DNA of 64,000 nt from assembly GCF_001316265.1 (NCBI RefSeq), contig NZ_BBDN01000002.1, positions 124,001-188,000 of the forward strand, given 5' to 3'. The notes below the pieces were generated by a model. The model saw nothing but the letters and a program-made list of their open reading frames with translations. It did not search any database and was not told the DNA's origin. Shown piece by piece: positions 63,110-64,000 of this stretch; the stretch's first letter is position 1, and every line of letters begins with the position of its first letter. The stretch is from Vulcanisaeta sp. JCM 16159. Lineage in GTDB: Archaea > Thermoproteota > Thermoprotei > Thermoproteales > Thermocladiaceae. The position numbers were made by a program, and so were the translations under genes.

Positions 63110-63897
63110 TGCAGTCCATTGAGGAGTTGAGGAGGGTTGGCAGGGAGTTAAGGGCAGAGTTGGGGTTGCGTACATACCCGGTGGGCATTAAGTTCTGCAT
63201 GATGACTGTGACTTAACCGGCTTTAGGAGACCTAGGGATTTCGGGGTGCACATGACTGTTTGCCAGGTCATAAATACGGCTAGGCATGGGAGGGCTATGG
63301 CGTTTACCCTGGAGGACATGTTCTGCATTGCCGGTGCGTACCTATTTGGGTTGGTGCCGGAGTACCCCGATTTCCTTCAGGCACCGATTAGTAGGCATAC
63401 AATAAGTGATGAGGCTAAGAAACGCATTAACTCGAGGTATTTTGAGAATGCCTTGCCGGAGGGTAGTGTCAAGGCGGTCTTGGTGGCGCCGCTGGAGGGT
63501 ATTAATTTCGTGCCGGATGTTGTCGACGTATACGGCACGCCCACGCAGGTAAATTCAATAGCCAAGGCCCTCATATGGCATGGAATATTCCCAGAGATTG
63601 ATGTACTTGGTTTGATATCGTGTTCCATGGTCACCAAGGCCTATAAAACGAAGAAACCCCAGATAAAGATACCAGGTTCGGGTGAGATTGCGTGGGGTAG
63701 GACTGGGGAGGATGAAATAAGCATTGTAATACCACTGGAGCACATTGATAAGGTGCTAAGCGGATTAGAGGGCGTTAAGAGTATATACGTACCCACCACC
63801 GAGGTTCTGGTTCTACGAACCAATAGCGCCCAGGGGATATACATTGACCTACAGGGATTACGAGGAGTGGAGAAGGAGGAGGGGTCAGCAGCCCTAG
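63110..63897 (+). CDS. DUF169 family protein (frameshifted)
   Basis: This protein of about 262 aa has MQSIEELRRVGRELRAELGL, then TYPVGIKF at the N-terminus. A shift near 63200 leads to HMTVCQVINTARHGRAMAFT and LEDMFCIAGAYLFGL, the cysteine-bearing core of DUF169. A second shift near 63795 gives PPPRFWFYEPIAPRGYTLTY and the stop at 63897. The function of the family is unknown; conserved Cys suggests metal or cofactor binding. The last 103 nt of the window hold no gene I can identify. Confidence 0.75.
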
Positions 63898-64000
63898 GAT
63901 TGCTGTCGGTATTGAGTATTAAATCGTGTAGAGAATTATTAATGATACTAAGGGACCGAGTGCCAGGCTTAAAATACCGAGTATTGGACTTATGCCTATT

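Overview
The window looks like chromosomal DNA of a hyperthermophilic, acidophilic crenarchaeon, most like the Thermoproteales (Vulcanisaeta/Caldivirga type). The evidence is an archaeal mevalonate-pathway HMG-CoA reductase, aCPSF1, HerA-NurA, intron-bearing tRNA genes, a complete subtype I-A CRISPR-Cas locus, leaderless-type promoters (TATA box about 22-32 nt before the start codon), and an acid-type G1 peptidase. The genus is inferred, not shown.

Quality caveat: most long genes here are split by one-base frameshifts, often at homopolymers, while catalytic motifs are intact on both sides of each break. I therefore give the reconstructed span of each gene and name the break points. The simplest reading is uncorrected indel sequencing error. 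Coordinates are exact; reconstructed reading frames are inferred from protein continuity.

Region 1 (1-27,000), metabolism: two unknown proteins, an aldehyde dehydrogenase with its DUF779 companion, protein-L-isoaspartate methyltransferase, a drug-type MFS pump, uridine phosphorylase facing a phosphohexomutase, an MrfA/Hrq1-like DUF1998 helicase, a flippase-like membrane protein, an isochorismatase-fold hydrolase, HMG-CoA reductase divergent from an atypical thiolase + DUF35 pair, a KaiC-like ATPase, an acyl-CoA synthetase, transporters, a membrane-anchored GH15 hydrolase, the aCPSF1 ribonuclease and a dienelactone hydrolase. It ends in a patch of decayed small genes beside an intron-containing tRNA-Pro.

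Region 2 (27,000-33,900): a retropepsin-like protease with a paired-palindrome operator, a Rieske oxygenase, an SDR, an ABC exporter, and several small unknown proteins leading to the CRISPR region.

Region 3 (33,900-48,400), subtype I-A CRISPR-Cas: two arrays (6 and 19 repeats) in opposite orientation flank the interference genes (csa5-cas7-cas5-cas3'-cas3''-cas8a2, then cas6) and csa3. Their leaders face inward and share conserved boxes at fixed spacing. An AT-rich two-gene AAA-ATPase cassette sits inside the locus between cas8a2 and cas6. The adaptation genes csa1-cas1-cas2-cas4 lie beyond array 2. A truncated PIN gene abuts the distal end of array 1.

Region 4 (48,400-58,700): a coiled-coil PD-(D/E)XK-like protein, a GIY-YIG-like protein, an exported protein, a helical protein + PIN pair, a G1 peptidase, a peroxiredoxin, RNA 3'-phosphate cyclase, an MFS transporter, a Nudix hydrolase and gene remnants. 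Region 5 (58,700-64,000): RNase H, tRNA-Arg, HerA-NurA, a small unknown protein and a DUF169 protein.

The best candidate for something undescribed is the AAA-ATPase/partner cassette inside the I-A locus (35,565-37,094). The thiolase homologue lacking its nucleophilic Cys next to DUF35 is second.
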